From Hyphomonadaceae bacterium (GTDB taxonomy: Bacteria; Pseudomonadota; Alphaproteobacteria; Caulobacterales; Aquidulcibacteraceae): a stretch of 64,000 bases of DNA. The notes beneath the pieces were generated by a model, which saw only the letters and a list, made by a program, of their open reading frames with translations, did no database searches and was not told where the DNA came from. The DNA lies in the NCBI GenBank assembly GCA_023384105.1, contig JAHDXR010000003.1, positions 286,621 to 350,620 of the forward strand. The letters are read 5' to 3'. Below are positions 26,274 to 35,513 of this stretch, one piece after another (the stretch's first letter is position 1; every line of letters begins with the position of its first letter). The position numbers and the translations under genes were made by a program.

Positions 26274-26474
26274 ATGGCGCGGACGAAATTCAGCGCGGGA
26301 CAGCGCGTGTCTGTCGTGCGCTCCGGCGCGTTTTCTGCGCCGTCAGGCGGCTATCGCGTGGTTTCGGCGCTGCCGCGCGAGCGTGGGCCGCAGCAATACC
26401 GCGTCAGGAATGACGGCGAGACGTTCGACCGCGTGCTGGATGAAGCGCGGCTTGAAGCTGTGCGCTATGACTGA
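26274..26474 (+). CDS. conserved small protein, first gene of cold-shock operon (66 aa)
   Basis: 66 residues with KFSAGQRVSVVRSG, the central APSGGYRVVSALPRERGPQQYRVR and the C-terminal ETFDRVLDEARLE. I recognise the pattern (PSGxYxVxxxLPxExGxxQYRI...ERVxxExxL) as a short protein widespread in alphaproteobacteria, but know of no function. Beta-rich and possibly SH3-like. AAGGA lies upstream of the ATG. The following gene overlaps its 3' end by 8 bp. Confidence 0.75.
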   Translation: MARTKFSAGQRVSVVRSGAFSAPSGGYRVVSALPRERGPQQYRVRNDGETFDRVLDEARLEAVRYD

Positions 26475-26757
26475 GCCGTATCGCGGACGCAGTCCGGCGC
26501 CGCCGCAAGCGCCGCAGGTCGTGTCGAAGACGCTGAAATACGGCGAGCGCGACGAGCATTTGCTGCGCCGGCTCGCGGGCGCGCTGGTGCTGCAATGGGA
26601 TCAGCTTCCCGATGCGCTGCAGGATCTCATCATCGACCAGGCTGCAGCCGTCGACGACCGCGATCCCGCGCCGCACGCCGTGCCGGATATCGAGCGCTTC
26701 GTCCGCTCGGTGAAAAGCGTCGCCATCGCCAAGACGCCGGATGCGCGGAGCGCGTAA
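26467..26757 (+). CDS. hypothetical protein (96 aa) overlapping previous gene
   Basis: Starts at an ATG inside the last codons of the preceding gene. 96 residues: a Pro-rich start (GRSPAPPQAPQ) and a helical body (DEHLLRRLAGALVLQWDQLPDALQDLIIDQAAAV). No family recognised. The overlap implies translational coupling with the 66-aa protein. A longer in-frame ORF beginning at 26224 covers the same gene in another frame and is rejected. Confidence 0.62.
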   Translation: MTEPYRGRSPAPPQAPQVVSKTLKYGERDEHLLRRLAGALVLQWDQLPDALQDLIIDQAAAVDDRDPAPHAVPDIERFVRSVKSVAIAKTPDARSA

Positions 26758-26925
26758 GGCGCTCTGCATGGACTTTTGCGGCCGGAACGCCTATGTTGCG
26801 TTCATCGATCGTCGTCGCGTCACGCTTTGATCCATCGCGCTCGCGCCGGATGTCTGCTGTTTCCCTCGAAAATCGGCGTCTGCCGTGGAAGGTCCACGCG
26901 GGCAATTCTGACCAAGGAGATGGCA

Positions 26926-27132
26926 ATGGCTGTCGGTACTGTTAAGTTCTTCAATAACGCCAAGGGTTTTGGCTTCATCGCGCCGGACGGCGGCGGCAAG
27001 GACGTGTTCGTGCACATCTCCGCCGTCGAGCGCGCGGGCCTGAGCGGCCTCAGCGACGGGCAGAAGGTTTCGTTCGATCTCGAACGCGACCGCCAGGGCC
27101 GCGATTCAGCGACCAATCTGCGTACCGAGTGA
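26926..27132 (+). CDS. cold-shock protein (CspA family)
   Basis: 68-residue OB-fold nucleic-acid chaperone. RNP1 is KGFGFIAPD and RNP2 is [10 protein letters not shown], both intact; the start [12 protein letters not shown] is canonical. ATG at 26926 has AAGGAG at 6 nt spacing; an ATG two codons upstream overlaps that site. The 168-bp leader may carry a cold-responsive 5' UTR, though no structure is evident by eye. The stop overlaps the next start (GTGA). Confidence 0.95.
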   Translation: MAVGTVKFFNNAKGFGFIAPDGGGKDVFVHISAVERAGLSGLSDGQKVSFDLERDRQGRDSATNLRTE

Positions 27133-27392
27133 TCCACGATCGGATCGATCGGCGCATACCTGATCTTTCCGACAAGGACCTGGAAAACCTCCACGCGAAC
27201 GCCGTTCGTTTGGCGCAATCCGGTACGCAAGGGCAGAGGGAGCAGGCGGAAGCCTTGCTGCCTTTGCTCGGCGCGGAGATGGAACGCGGCGCCGAGCGCG
27301 CGCAAGCGCAGCCGGAAGCGCGCAAGGCCGGGGCGCGCCGCCGGGCGGCAGCCGCGAACGGTTCGAAAGAAGATGCAAATGAACACGATTGA
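27129..27392 (+). CDS. hypothetical protein coupled to cold-shock gene (87 aa)
   Basis: Starts at a GTG overlapping the cold-shock stop (GTGA), a strong sign of translational coupling. Helical: [20 protein letters not shown], then [17 protein letters not shown], and a basic Ala/Arg tail ([14 protein letters not shown]). Similar short proteins occur beside cold-shock genes in related bacteria as far as I recall; no function is known. Overlaps the fasciclin gene by 20 bp. Confidence 0.7.
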   Translation: MIHDRIDRRIPDLSDKDLENLHANAVRLAQSGTQGQREQAEALLPLLGAEMERGAERAQAQPEARKAGARRRAAAANGSKEDANEHD

Positions 27393-27801
27393 AGCGGCCA
27401 TGGGCGGCGCGGGGCTGACGTCGTTCCCGCATGTCTTGCGCGCGAGCGGCTGCGCCGATGTGCTGGCCGGCGGCGGGCCCTTTACCATTTTTGCGCCGAC
27501 GGACGCGGCGTTCGAGAAATTCTCGCGCGCTTCGCTCGATCATCTGCTCCGCGGCGATGCGGAGCTCTTGCGGGCGGTGGCCGGCTATCATTTCGCGGCG
27601 GGCAAGGTGCTTGCGGCGCGCTTCGCCGGGAAACGCATTCGCGCGCTCACCCATGAAGGCAGCCATCTCATCATCGACGGAAAAGGGCGTTTGCGGGTCA
27701 ACGGCGCGCATGTCGTGAAGCCGGACATCATTGCCGGCGCTTGCGTCATCCACGTCATCGACCAGGTGCTATGGCCGCGCAAGCCGGGGGCGACGCTATG
27801 A
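27373..27801 (+). CDS. fasciclin (FAS1) domain protein, cytosolic
   Basis: 142 residues made of one FAS1 domain: FTIFAPTDAAFEKF (H1 box) near residue 36, LRAVAGYHFAAGKV in the middle and the C-terminal GACVIHVIDQVLWP (H2 box). Unusually for bacterial FAS1 proteins there is no signal peptide, so it should be cytoplasmic. ATG at 27379 is an alternative start. Its stop overlaps the following cold-shock-domain gene (ATGA). A role in adhesion is unlikely given the location. Confidence 0.88.
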   Translation: MQMNTIEAAMGGAGLTSFPHVLRASGCADVLAGGGPFTIFAPTDAAFEKFSRASLDHLLRGDAELLRAVAGYHFAAGKVLAARFAGKRIRALTHEGSHLIIDGKGRLRVNGAHVVKPDIIAGACVIHVIDQVLWPRKPGATL

Positions 27802-28004
27802 TTGGCGTCGTCAAGTCCTGGGACGAGCGCCGCGGCATGGGCCAGCTCGCGCCAGACAGGGGCGGGGCCGACATCGCCGTGTTCGCCAGCGAAGTGGAGC
27901 GCGCAGGCCTTTCGCGGCTGGCGGTCGGCGATCGGCTGAGCTTCACCGTGCAGACCGACCGGGCGCTGCGGCGCAGCTACGCGGTGCGGCTGGAGCGCGT
28001 GTAG
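27798..28004 (+). CDS. divergent cold-shock-domain protein
   Basis: 68 residues with the cold-shock fold but degenerate nucleic-acid motifs: RNP1 reads RRGMGQLAPD instead of KGFGFI and RNP2 reads IAVFASEVE instead of VFVH. Spacing and ends (MIGVVKSWDE...LSRLAVGDRLSFTV) match the upstream cold-shock protein, so it is a paralogue that has lost RNP1 aromatic residues. ATGA overlap with the fasciclin gene. RNA binding is probably altered; it may act as a modulator (inference). Confidence 0.82.
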   Translation: MIGVVKSWDERRGMGQLAPDRGGADIAVFASEVERAGLSRLAVGDRLSFTVQTDRALRRSYAVRLERV

Positions 28005-28061
28005 GGCGCCCGCGCGTGCTATGACCGCCGGCGAGAACGCTGCGTCTGCGGTTCATTTTAT

Positions 28062-28093
28062 CCTGGATGCGGACGAGAAACGGAAACGTTGCA
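28062..28093 (+). repeat. 32-bp direct repeat, right copy
   Basis: CCTGGATGCGGACGAGAAAC followed by GGAAACGTTGCA; 30/32 identical to 26067-26098. It runs directly into a family B palindrome. Confidence 0.85.
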
Positions 28094-28116
28094 TGCCGGC
28101 TGGAAGCCGGCGGTCC
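28091..28116 (+). repeat. family B palindromic repeat, intergenic
   Basis: GCATGCCGGCTGGAAGCCGG then CGGTCC. Same family as 25596-25621 and 32742-32767. Lies 12 bp before the ftsK stop. Confidence 0.8.
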
Positions 28117-28128
28117 GAAGCGGACCCG

Positions 28129-30504
28129 CTAATCCTCGTCCACCACGTCCACCAGGATATCCCGCTTACCGGCCGCGTTGGCTTCCGAGATGATCCCGGC
28201 TTTTTCCATCTTTTCGATCAAGGTGGCGGCGCGGTTGTAGCCGATTGAGAGTCGGCGCTGCAGGTAGCTCGTGCTGGCCTTCCTGTCGCGGCGGACGATG
28301 TCGACGGCGCGTTCGAACAGGTCGTCGCCGCCCTCGTTGTCGAACAGTTCGGGATTGTCGTCGGCGCCGTTTTCGTTCGGCTCTTCGGTGACGTCGGTGC
28401 GATATTGCGGCGCGCCTTGCTCTTTCAGCATGGCGACGACGCGCTCGACTTCGGCGTCGGTCACGAAAGGTCCGTGCAGGCGGCGGATGCGGCCGCCGCC
28501 TGCCATGAACAGGAGGTCGCCCATGCCGAGCAATTGTTCGGCGCCTTGTTCGCCGAGGATGGTGCGGCTGTCGATCTTCGAGGTGACCTGATAGGAGATG
28601 CGGGTCGGGAAGTTGGCCTTGATCGTGCCGGTGATGACGTCGACGCTCGGGCGCTGCGTCGCCATGATGACGTGGATGCCGGCGGCGCGCGCCATTTGCG
28701 CGAGGCGCTGCACCGCCGCTTCGATCTCCTTGCCGGCCGTGATCATGAGATCGGCCATCTCGTCGATGACGACGACGATGTAGGGCATCGGCTCGAGCGG
28801 CAGTTCGCGGGTTTCGTAGATCGGCTCGCCGCTGGTGGGGTCGAAGCCGGCGTGGACGGTGCGTTCGAGCCGCTCGCCGCGTTCGAGCGCGTCGCGGACG
28901 CGGTCGTTGTAGCCGGTGATGTTGCGCACGCCGAGCTTGGACATGCGGCGATAGCGGTCTTCCATCTCGCGCACGGTCCATTTGAGCGCGACGACGGCTT
29001 TCTTCGGATCAGTGACGACCGGATGCAGCAGATGCGGGATGCCCTCGTAGACGCTGAGCTCCAGCATTTTCGGGTCGATCATGATGAAGCGGCACTCGTC
29101 CGGCGTGTGCCGGTAGAGCAGCGACAGGATCATGGCGTTGATGCCGACCGACTTGCCCGAGCCGGTGGTGCCGGCGATGAGCAGGTGAGGCATCTTGGTG
29201 AGGTCGGCGGCGAAGGGATCGCCCTCGATGGTCTCGCCGAGCGCCAGCGGCAGATCGCCTTGCACGCCGGCGAAGGATGAAGAGTCGAGCAGCGAGCGCA
29301 GGTACACGGTCTCGCGCTTGGCGTTCGGCAGCTCGATGCCGATGGCGTTGCGGCCGGGGATCACAGCCACGCGCGCGGCGGTGGCGTTCATGGTGCGGGC
29401 GATGTCGTCGGAAAGGCCGATGACGCGAGACGACTTAACGCCTGCCGCCGGCTCGAACTCGAACAACGTGACCACGGGGCCGGGGCGGGCGGAGAGCACT
29501 TCGCCTTGCACGCCGAAATCGGCGAGCACGGTCTCCAGCTGGCGGCTCATGGCGTGCAGCGTCTGCGCGTCGGTCTGCGTCACGCGCTGCTTCGGCGTGG
29601 CGAGCAGGTCGGTGTCGGGCAGCTCGAACTCGCCGAACGAGGTCATGACGTGCTGCTTCGGCGCTTTCCTTTCGGGCTTCGGCTGCGGCCGCTGGCGCGG
29701 CGCATCGGCGTCGGCGCGCTGCGGCGCGCGCGGCGCGGGGCGCGGGGCCGGGCGCGGCCGTTCGGCCACGCGCGGGACGCGGCGTTCTTCTCGCGGCGGG
29801 AGCGTTTCCTCGTCTTCGGCGTAGTCCGCGCGGCGCGTCTTCTCCGAGACGTAGCCGATGGCGCGCTGGGTGGCGGCGGCGGAGCCGACGGCGGCGCGGC
29901 GGGCGACCTGAGCGGCGGTCTTCACGTCCTCCGGCCGCACCTGGAACGACCAGCCGACGCCGAGCAGGCCGCCGATGGCGCAGAGGACGCCGGTGATTAT
30001 GTGCGGGAACGGCAGGCCGGGCATCGAGGCGAGGCCGGCGATCAGGCCGGAGGTCCAGTCGCCGAACAGGCCGCCGAACCCGGTCGCGAGCGGCCAGCCT
30101 TCCGGCGTGGGTATGGTCGAAGCCGCGCCCGCGAGCAGCAGGACGCCGAGCAGGCACATGCCGACACGGCGCTTGTCGATGCGCGCGACCAGCTGGCGGT
30201 GCCAGATGCGCAGCGCGCCGGCGGCCATCAGCGCCGCCATGGCCAGCGGAGCGGCCGCGCCGAGCGCCTGGATGGCCAGGTCCGCGACCAGCGCGCCCGG
30301 GCCGCCGAAAAGGTTAGTGGTCGGGCCGTCCGTCGCCGTGTTGAGGCTCGGATCTTCCGGTGAATAGGTGACGACCGCGCCGAGCCCGTACGCGCCCACG
30401 ATCGCCGCGCCAACGGACACAGCCGCCCGCTTCAAGGCGAGCCGCGCCGCCGCGGAAGTGGCGAAAGAGGGGGCGCGCGCCCCTTGCTGGTAGGCTTCCG
30501 TCAT
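28129..30504 (-). CDS. ftsK: FtsK DNA translocase
   Basis: Septum-located motor that pumps chromosome ends at division. 791 residues: about four N-terminal membrane spans (up to roughly residue 190), an Arg/Pro-rich linker ([15 protein letters not shown]), the RecA-like motor with Walker [16 protein letters not shown] near residue 443 and Walker [13 protein letters not shown], then the gamma winged helix ([24 protein letters not shown]) that reads KOPS. Upstream 263 bp contain its promoter region. The usual partner lolA is displaced by the inserted operon. Confidence 0.97.
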   Translation of the reverse strand: MTEAYQQGARAPSFATSAAARLALKRAAVSVGAAIVGAYGLGAVVTYSPEDPSLNTATDGPTTNLFGGPGALVADLAIQALGAAAPLAMAALMAAGALRIWHRQLVARIDKRRVGMCLLGVLLLAGAASTIPTPEGWPLATGFGGLFGDWTSGLIAGLASMPGLPFPHIITGVLCAIGGLLGVGWSFQVRPEDVKTAAQVARRAAVGSAAATQRAIGYVSEKTRRADYAEDEETLPPREERRVPRVAERPRPAPRPAPRAPQRADADAPRQRPQPKPERKAPKQHVMTSFGEFELPDTDLLATPKQRVTQTDAQTLHAMSRQLETVLADFGVQGEVLSARPGPVVTLFEFEPAAGVKSSRVIGLSDDIARTMNATAARVAVIPGRNAIGIELPNAKRETVYLRSLLDSSSFAGVQGDLPLALGETIEGDPFAADLTKMPHLLIAGTTGSGKSVGINAMILSLLYRHTPDECRFIMIDPKMLELSVYEGIPHLLHPVVTDPKKAVVALKWTVREMEDRYRRMSKLGVRNITGYNDRVRDALERGERLERTVHAGFDPTSGEPIYETRELPLEPMPYIVVVIDEMADLMITAGKEIEAAVQRLAQMARAAGIHVIMATQRPSVDVITGTIKANFPTRISYQVTSKIDSRTILGEQGAEQLLGMGDLLFMAGGGRIRRLHGPFVTDAEVERVVAMLKEQGAPQYRTDVTEEPNENGADDNPELFDNEGGDDLFERAVDIVRRDRKASTSYLQRRLSIGYNRAATLIEKMEKAGIISEANAAGKRDILVDVVDED

Positions 30505-30718
30505 TGGGTTGAGGCGCTCGTGTCTCGCGGCTGTTGCAGCGGGACTTTTGGCCTTCCCGGTAAACGAGCGGTGAAGATTCGGACCCGAACAGGGTTACCG
30601 CGGCAGTCATTTGGGTTGCGAAAATGCGCGATTTACAAAGGTAAAAATCGTCAACCGGCAGGTGGGCGAGCGCGCCGCGGCAGTGCGCCGGTTCATCGTT
30701 GCCGCTTCGTAAAGAAAA

Positions 30719-30746
30719 GGAGCGCGACGCCGGTGCGCCGCGCTCC
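30719..30746 (-). terminator. rho-independent terminator of amtB
   Basis: GGAGCGCG/CGCGCTCC 8-bp stem; on the minus strand TTTTCTTT follows. 22 bp after the amtB stop. Confidence 0.82.
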
Positions 30747-30767
30747 AGTCGAGGGAGTGGGATCTCC

Positions 30768-32210
30768 TCAGGTGTGGTAGGCGACCTCGCCGTGTTCGCT
30801 GATGTCGAGGCCTTCCTGCTCGACTTCCTTCTTCACGCGCAGGCCGATGAGCTTGAGGATCAGGAACACGATGCTCGTTGCGACCGCGCACCAGACGATC
30901 GACACGCCCACCGCAATCGCCTGGATGACGACCTGGTTGACGATGTCGAAATCCTCGCCGCCGGGGCCGCCGAGCGAGGGGGCGTGGAAGACGCCTGTGC
31001 CGATGGCGCCGATGACGCCGCAGACGGCGTGGATGCCGAACACGTCGAGCGCGTCGTCATAGTTCAGCACGCGCTTGACGCCGGCGCAGAACAGCACCGC
31101 CACCGGCGAGGCGACGAGGCCGAGGATCAGCGCGCCCATCGGGCCGACGAGGCCGGCCGCCGGGGTGATGGCGACGAGGCCCGCGATTACGCCCGAGGCG
31201 AAGCCCAGCATGCTCGGCTTGCCGCGCGTCACCCACTCGGTGACGATCCATGAGACGGCGGCCGCGGCGGTGGCGAAGATCGTGTTGATCAGCGCAAGGC
31301 CGGCGCCGCCGGTGGCTTCGAGGTTGGAGCCGGCGTTGAAGCCGAACCAGCCGACCCACAGCAGGCCGGCGCCGATATAGGTCATCACCAGCGAGTGCGG
31401 CGGCAGCGGCTCGGCCTTGTAGCCCAGGCGATGGCCGACGAAGATCGCGCCGACGAGGCCGGCGACGCCCGCATTGATGTGCACGACGGTGCCGCCGGCG
31501 AAGTCCAGCGCGCCCATGTCGAACAGGAAGCCGCCGGCCCACCAGACCATGTGCGCGATCGGGTAGTATGAGAGCAAAGGCCACAGAACGGCGAACAGGA
31601 CGACCGCGCTGAAGCGCATGCGCTCGGCGAAGCCGCCGACGACGAGCGCGGCGGTAATGGCGGCGAACGTGCTCTGGAACGCGATGAAGACGAATTCCGG
31701 AATGACGACGCCGTCGGTGAAGGTGGCGGCGGTCGACTCCGCGGTGACGCCGTTCAGGAACAGCCGGTCGAGGCTGCCGATGAACTTGTTGCCGAACAGC
31801 TCGGAATCGGTGAACGCGAGCGAATAGCCCCACAGCGCGTAACAGATAAAGCCGATCGCGGCCACGGTGGAGACTTGCATCAGCACCGAGAGCATGTTCT
31901 TGGCGCGCACCAGGCCGCCATAGAACAGGCCGAGGCCGGGGATGATCATGGCGACGACGAGCACCGTCGCCGTCATCATCCAGGCGACGTCCCCCTTGTC
32001 CTGGATCGGCGCGGCTTCTTCTTCGACCACAACTGTGGTTTCGACTTCGGCCGGCGTTTCCGTCACGGTTTCCACCACGACGGCTGTGGCGTCCTGCGCG
32101 ACGGCCTGATCCGGCGCGAACGCCGCGAGCGCGAAAGCCGCCGCGAGCGCCGCGCCTCCGATCCGCACTGTGCGCCACAGCGCGCTCAGCTTCTCCTGTG
32201 TCGATCTCAT
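30768..32210 (-). CDS. amtB: AmtB ammonium transporter
   Basis: Inner-membrane ammonium channel of 480 residues with a cleavable signal (ALAAAFALAAFAPDQAVA) and an acidic Glu/Thr/Val-rich periplasmic N-terminus (VVETVTETPAEVETTVVVEE) before TM1. Amt signatures: GLGLFYGGLVRAKN, AFQSTFAAITAALVVGGFAER, the pore histidine in DFAGGTVVHINAGVAGLVGA and the second in DVFGIHAVCGVIG. The usual glnK partner is not adjacent. Frame is open upstream to 32852 as a shadow; start set at MRSTQEK. Confidence 0.95.
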   Translation of the reverse strand: MRSTQEKLSALWRTVRIGGAALAAAFALAAFAPDQAVAQDATAVVVETVTETPAEVETTVVVEEEAAPIQDKGDVAWMMTATVLVVAMIIPGLGLFYGGLVRAKNMLSVLMQVSTVAAIGFICYALWGYSLAFTDSELFGNKFIGSLDRLFLNGVTAESTAATFTDGVVIPEFVFIAFQSTFAAITAALVVGGFAERMRFSAVVLFAVLWPLLSYYPIAHMVWWAGGFLFDMGALDFAGGTVVHINAGVAGLVGAIFVGHRLGYKAEPLPPHSLVMTYIGAGLLWVGWFGFNAGSNLEATGGAGLALINTIFATAAAAVSWIVTEWVTRGKPSMLGFASGVIAGLVAITPAAGLVGPMGALILGLVASPVAVLFCAGVKRVLNYDDALDVFGIHAVCGVIGAIGTGVFHAPSLGGPGGEDFDIVNQVVIQAIAVGVSIVWCAVATSIVFLILKLIGLRVKKEVEQEGLDISEHGEVAYHT

Positions 32211-32391
32211 ACCCCGCTCCCTCAATGGTGTTGGCGCGCCGATTGGCTGACTTGGTTGCGGATCGGGCAAGGTTTCCGGGCGCAAGCTTTGTGCAGTGCA
32301 GCGTCTGCGCTCAAAAAAGCGGCGCCCTGCCTCTTGCTTGCGCGCCCTGGCCGCATCGACGCCTCGGCCGGCGCGGCGGTATTCGTTGGTC

Positions 32392-33690
32392 ATGAGCAAT
32401 GGACGTGGTTTCGACGCTGACGTGATCCTCTCCGGCGGAGGCCTGGTGGGGCAGACGCTGGCCTTGGCGCTGGACCAGGCCGGCGCTTCGGTGGTCGTGG
32501 TCGATGCGTCCAAGCCGGCGGAGACGCTGGCGCCGTCGTTCGATGGGCGCGCGTTCGCGATCGCGTTCGCGTCGTACCGGATGTGGCGGGCGCTGGGGCT
32601 GGGCGACGAACTCGACCAGGTTGCGCAGCCGATCGAGCAGATCATGGTCACGGACGGCAAGCTGGGCGATGGCGGCCGCCGCGGCGGGCCGTCGCTGCTG
32701 CATCTGCATTTCAGCGCGGCGGAGTTATGGAGCGACGGCGCGCATGCCGGCGAGACGCCGGCGGTCCATAGCGAGCCGCTGGGGCTGATGCTGGAGGCGC
32801 GCCACGTGCGCCGCGCGCTCGACAACGGCGTCAAGGCGCGGCCGTCGATCAAGATGATTCAGCCGATGTCGGTGAGCGCGATCGCGCGCGATGCGGCGGG
32901 CGTGACGGTGACGCTGGCGGACGGCAAGCGCTTGCGCGCGCCGCTGCTGGTGGGCGCGGACGGGCGGCGCTCGTTCGTGCGCGGCGCCGTCGGCATCCGC
33001 ACCATCGGCTGGGATTATCCGGTGACGGCGATCGTCGCGACGATCCGGCACGAGAAGCCGCACAGCGCGGTGGCGCACGAATTCTTCCTGCCGAACGGGC
33101 CGTTCGCGATCCTGCCGCTCAAGGGCAATCGCTCCAATATCGTCTGGGCCGAACCGCGCGCGGTGGCGGATGCGCTGCTGAAGATGGACGAGGCGGATTT
33201 CCTGGCTGAACTTCGCCGCCGTTTCGGCGATTTCCTCGGCGCGCTTTCCCTGGAAGGGCCGCGCTTCGGCTATCCGCTGTCGCTGCAGCTGGCGGAGCGG
33301 ATGATCGATCAGCGCGTGTGCCTCGCCGGCGACAGTGCGCACGGCATCCACCCGCTTGCGGGGCAGGGCCTGAACCTCGGCTTGAAGGATTGCGCGGCGC
33401 TGGCGGAGTGCGTCGCCGACGGCATGGCGCTCGGCCTCGATCCGGGCGACGTCTCGATTCTCGAGCGCTATCAGCGCTGGCGCCGGTTCGACAATGTGAC
33501 GATGGCGCTGGGCATGGAGTTCTTCGACAAGATGTTCTCCAACAGCTTCGCGCCGCTGCGCGCGGCGCGGCGCCTGGGGCTCGCGGCGGTGAATGGCGTC
33601 GGCCCCGCACGGCGCTTCTTCATGAAATACGCCGGCGGCGCTGCGGGCGATCTGCCGAAGCTGCTGAGGGGCGAGAGCCTGGCGGCTTAG
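32392..33690 (+). CDS. UbiH/UbiF/VisC-family FAD-dependent hydroxylase with in-frame repeat
   Basis: 432-residue flavoprotein monooxygenase of the ubiquinone-biosynthesis hydroxylase group. FAD-binding ILSGGGLVGQTLALAL near residue 15, DG motif VGADGRRS near 185, and GDSAHGIHPLAGQGLNLGLKD near 312. About residues 116-127 (AHAGETPAVHSE) come from a family B palindrome and replace the short loop normally found between HFSAAEL and GLMLEARH. Which ring position it hydroxylates cannot be told. Divergent from amtB. Confidence 0.9.
   Translation: MSNGRGFDADVILSGGGLVGQTLALALDQAGASVVVVDASKPAETLAPSFDGRAFAIAFASYRMWRALGLGDELDQVAQPIEQIMVTDGKLGDGGRRGGPSLLHLHFSAAELWSDGAHAGETPAVHSEPLGLMLEARHVRRALDNGVKARPSIKMIQPMSVSAIARDAAGVTVTLADGKRLRAPLLVGADGRRSFVRGAVGIRTIGWDYPVTAIVATIRHEKPHSAVAHEFFLPNGPFAILPLKGNRSNIVWAEPRAVADALLKMDEADFLAELRRRFGDFLGALSLEGPRFGYPLSLQLAERMIDQRVCLAGDSAHGIHPLAGQGLNLGLKDCAALAECVADGMALGLDPGDVSILERYQRWRRFDNVTMALGMEFFDKMFSNSFAPLRAARRLGLAAVNGVGPARRFFMKYAGGAAGDLPKLLRGESLAA
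32742..32767 (+). repeat. family B palindromic repeat, in frame within a hydroxylase gene
   Basis: GCATGCCGGCGAGACGCCGG then CGGTCC; GCCGGCG/CGCCGGC arms at 32746-32752 and 32756-32762. Encodes HAGETPAV. Confidence 0.82.
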
Positions 33691-33693
33691 GTC

Positions 33694-33731
33694 GTGCGCG
33701 GCGTCGTGCTTCGACAAGCTCAGCATGACGC
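33694..33731 (+). repeat. 38-bp direct repeat, left copy (family A end)
   Basis: GTGCGCGGCGTCGTGCTTCG then ACAAGCTCAGCATGACGC. 37/38 identical to 35514-35551, same orientation; the pair brackets the GMC oxidoreductase gene. Confidence 0.85.
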
Positions 33732-33813
33732 GATTGGATAGGCTCAGCATAGCGCCATTGCTGACGACGTTTTGCGCTCCCATAGCGTCAGCCTGAGCTG
33801 TCGAAGGCGACGC
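33709..33813. repeat. family A dispersed repeat, long form
   Basis: Left end CTTCGACAAGCTCAGCATGA, right end GCGTCAGCCTGAGCTGTCGA in inverted orientation, with extra partial units (GGCTCAGCATAGCGCC) between. Fills the gap between two convergent genes. Confidence 0.75.
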
Positions 33814-33851
33814 GGGCCGGCATGCGACGCAACGACCTCGCGCGCTAGGTT

Positions 33852-35438
33852 TCAGGCTTCCGTTGCTGCGCTGGCTTTTGCGGACGCCTTGTTCAATGCG
33901 GCGATGTGCGCGGCGAGGCGGCGGGCGAGGGCGACGATGGTGAGCGTGGGGTTGGCCTGGCCGCCGCTGGGGAACACGCTGCCGGCGGCGATCCAGAGAT
34001 TGGCGACGGCGTGCGTGCGCAGGTCGGTGTCGACCACGCCCGCGTGCGCGTCCGCGCTCATGACGGCGCCGCCGAGCTGGTGATAGCCGTCGCGCGTGGC
34101 GGCGCGGACGCTGGCGATGCGCTGCTCGCGGTCGCCATGGAAGACGAGCTTGCCGGCGCCGGCGTGCTGCAGGTCGGCGTCGAGCAGATCGTGGGCGCGG
34201 ACGACGGCTTCGATCTCTTCGTCCTTGAAGCGGAAGTCGATCCTGAGCTTCGGCAGGCCGGCGCTGTCGAGCGAGTCCGCGAGGCTGATGCGGTTGTCGG
34301 CGTGCGGGGGCTGTTCGGCGTGATAGTCGAGCCGCCAGGCGCCCTTGGCCGCCGGCGTCAGCGTCAGATTGTGCGGATGGCGCCCGGTGAGACGGGCGGC
34401 GGCGAGCAGATAGGCGGCCGCGGCCAACCCGGAAGCGGCGCTGAACGGCGCGCGCATCACGTTGTCGATGTGGGGGCCGAGCGCGCCTTCGCCGCGGCCG
34501 AAGCGCAGCAGGCGCGTGGCGAGATAGCGGGCGGAGGCGGTGGCGTTGCCGTGCTCGGGGTTGCCGGCGGCGCCGTTCTCGCACCAGAAGGCGATGTTGA
34601 CGATGCGCTCGCCGGTCACGGTTTGCGACAACGGGCGCAGGCGCCGGCGCGCGAAGGCGCCGCCGCTAAGCTCGCGGGTGGCGAAGGCGGCGATGTCGTC
34701 CGGGTCGCTCGGCGCGATCAGCGCGATCGAGCCGGTGAGATGGCCCATATAGCCGGCGCCGAGCGTCTCGCCGAACAGGCCCGGGTGATCGCGCTGCAGC
34801 AGCAGCAGCAGCTTGAGCGCGCCGAGGCCGCCGCTGGCGAGCACGACATGGCCGGCGCGCACCCGGCGCTCACCGACGCGGACGGCGGCGATGCGGCCGT
34901 TGTCGCAGTCGAGGCCGGTGACGCGCGCGCCGGTGACGATGACGGGGCCGTCGGCGGCGGCGATGCGCGCGCGCCAGCGCCGGCCCATGTTGAGTTCCGG
35001 CCCCCAGCACTCGTCGCGCACGGCGTCGAAGCGCTGCAGCCTCTGAAACGCAGGCGGCGGCGGGCTCTCGCTGACGCCTCTGCTGCCGAGGAATTCGCCC
35101 GCCTTTTCCCACCAGGGGAGCAGGTCGTCATAGCCGACCGGCCAAGAGCGGAAATCGACCGGGTCGAACGGCACGCTGCGGCCGCCCCACCAATGCGTCG
35201 AGCCGCCGAGCGCGGAGGCGGCGACGATGTCGACCGGATCGTGAAATTCCGGATGCGCGATCTCGGCGGCGCGCACGTCGGGCTCGCCGGGCGTAGGGCG
35301 CGCGCCGCCGGCTTCGAGCAGCGCGACCTTGAGGCCGCGGCCGTGCAGATCGAACGCACATGCAAGCCCCGCCGGCCCCGCGCCGACGACGCAGACGTCA
35401 AACTCGCCATCGAGCGCGGAGAGGGGAGCAAGCGGCAT
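33852..35438 (-). CDS. GMC-type FAD-dependent oxidoreductase
   Basis: 528 residues from the ATG giving MPLAPLSALDGEF; an ORF start further upstream lies in a repeat and is rejected. N-terminal FAD fold VCVVGAGPAGLACAFDLHGRGLKVALLEAGG, then ALGGSTHWWGGRS. The C-terminal GMC block HQLGGAVMSADAHAGVVDTD and NLWIAAGSVFPSGGQANPTLTI includes the active-site His region. Belongs with sugar/alcohol oxidoreductases; substrate unknown. No signal peptide. The gene is bracketed by 38-bp direct repeats. Confidence 0.88.
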   Translation of the reverse strand: MPLAPLSALDGEFDVCVVGAGPAGLACAFDLHGRGLKVALLEAGGARPTPGEPDVRAAEIAHPEFHDPVDIVAASALGGSTHWWGGRSVPFDPVDFRSWPVGYDDLLPWWEKAGEFLGSRGVSESPPPPAFQRLQRFDAVRDECWGPELNMGRRWRARIAAADGPVIVTGARVTGLDCDNGRIAAVRVGERRVRAGHVVLASGGLGALKLLLLLQRDHPGLFGETLGAGYMGHLTGSIALIAPSDPDDIAAFATRELSGGAFARRRLRPLSQTVTGERIVNIAFWCENGAAGNPEHGNATASARYLATRLLRFGRGEGALGPHIDNVMRAPFSAASGLAAAAYLLAAARLTGRHPHNLTLTPAAKGAWRLDYHAEQPPHADNRISLADSLDSAGLPKLRIDFRFKDEEIEAVVRAHDLLDADLQHAGAGKLVFHGDREQRIASVRAATRDGYHQLGGAVMSADAHAGVVDTDLRTHAVANLWIAAGSVFPSGGQANPTLTIVALARRLAAHIAALNKASAKASAATEA

Positions 35439-35513
35439 GTGGTGCGCGAGACTACGCTGACTGCATGATGCGTTCCAACGGGTTCGCGTGGCCGTGCGGG
35501 CGTTAAGCATGCG

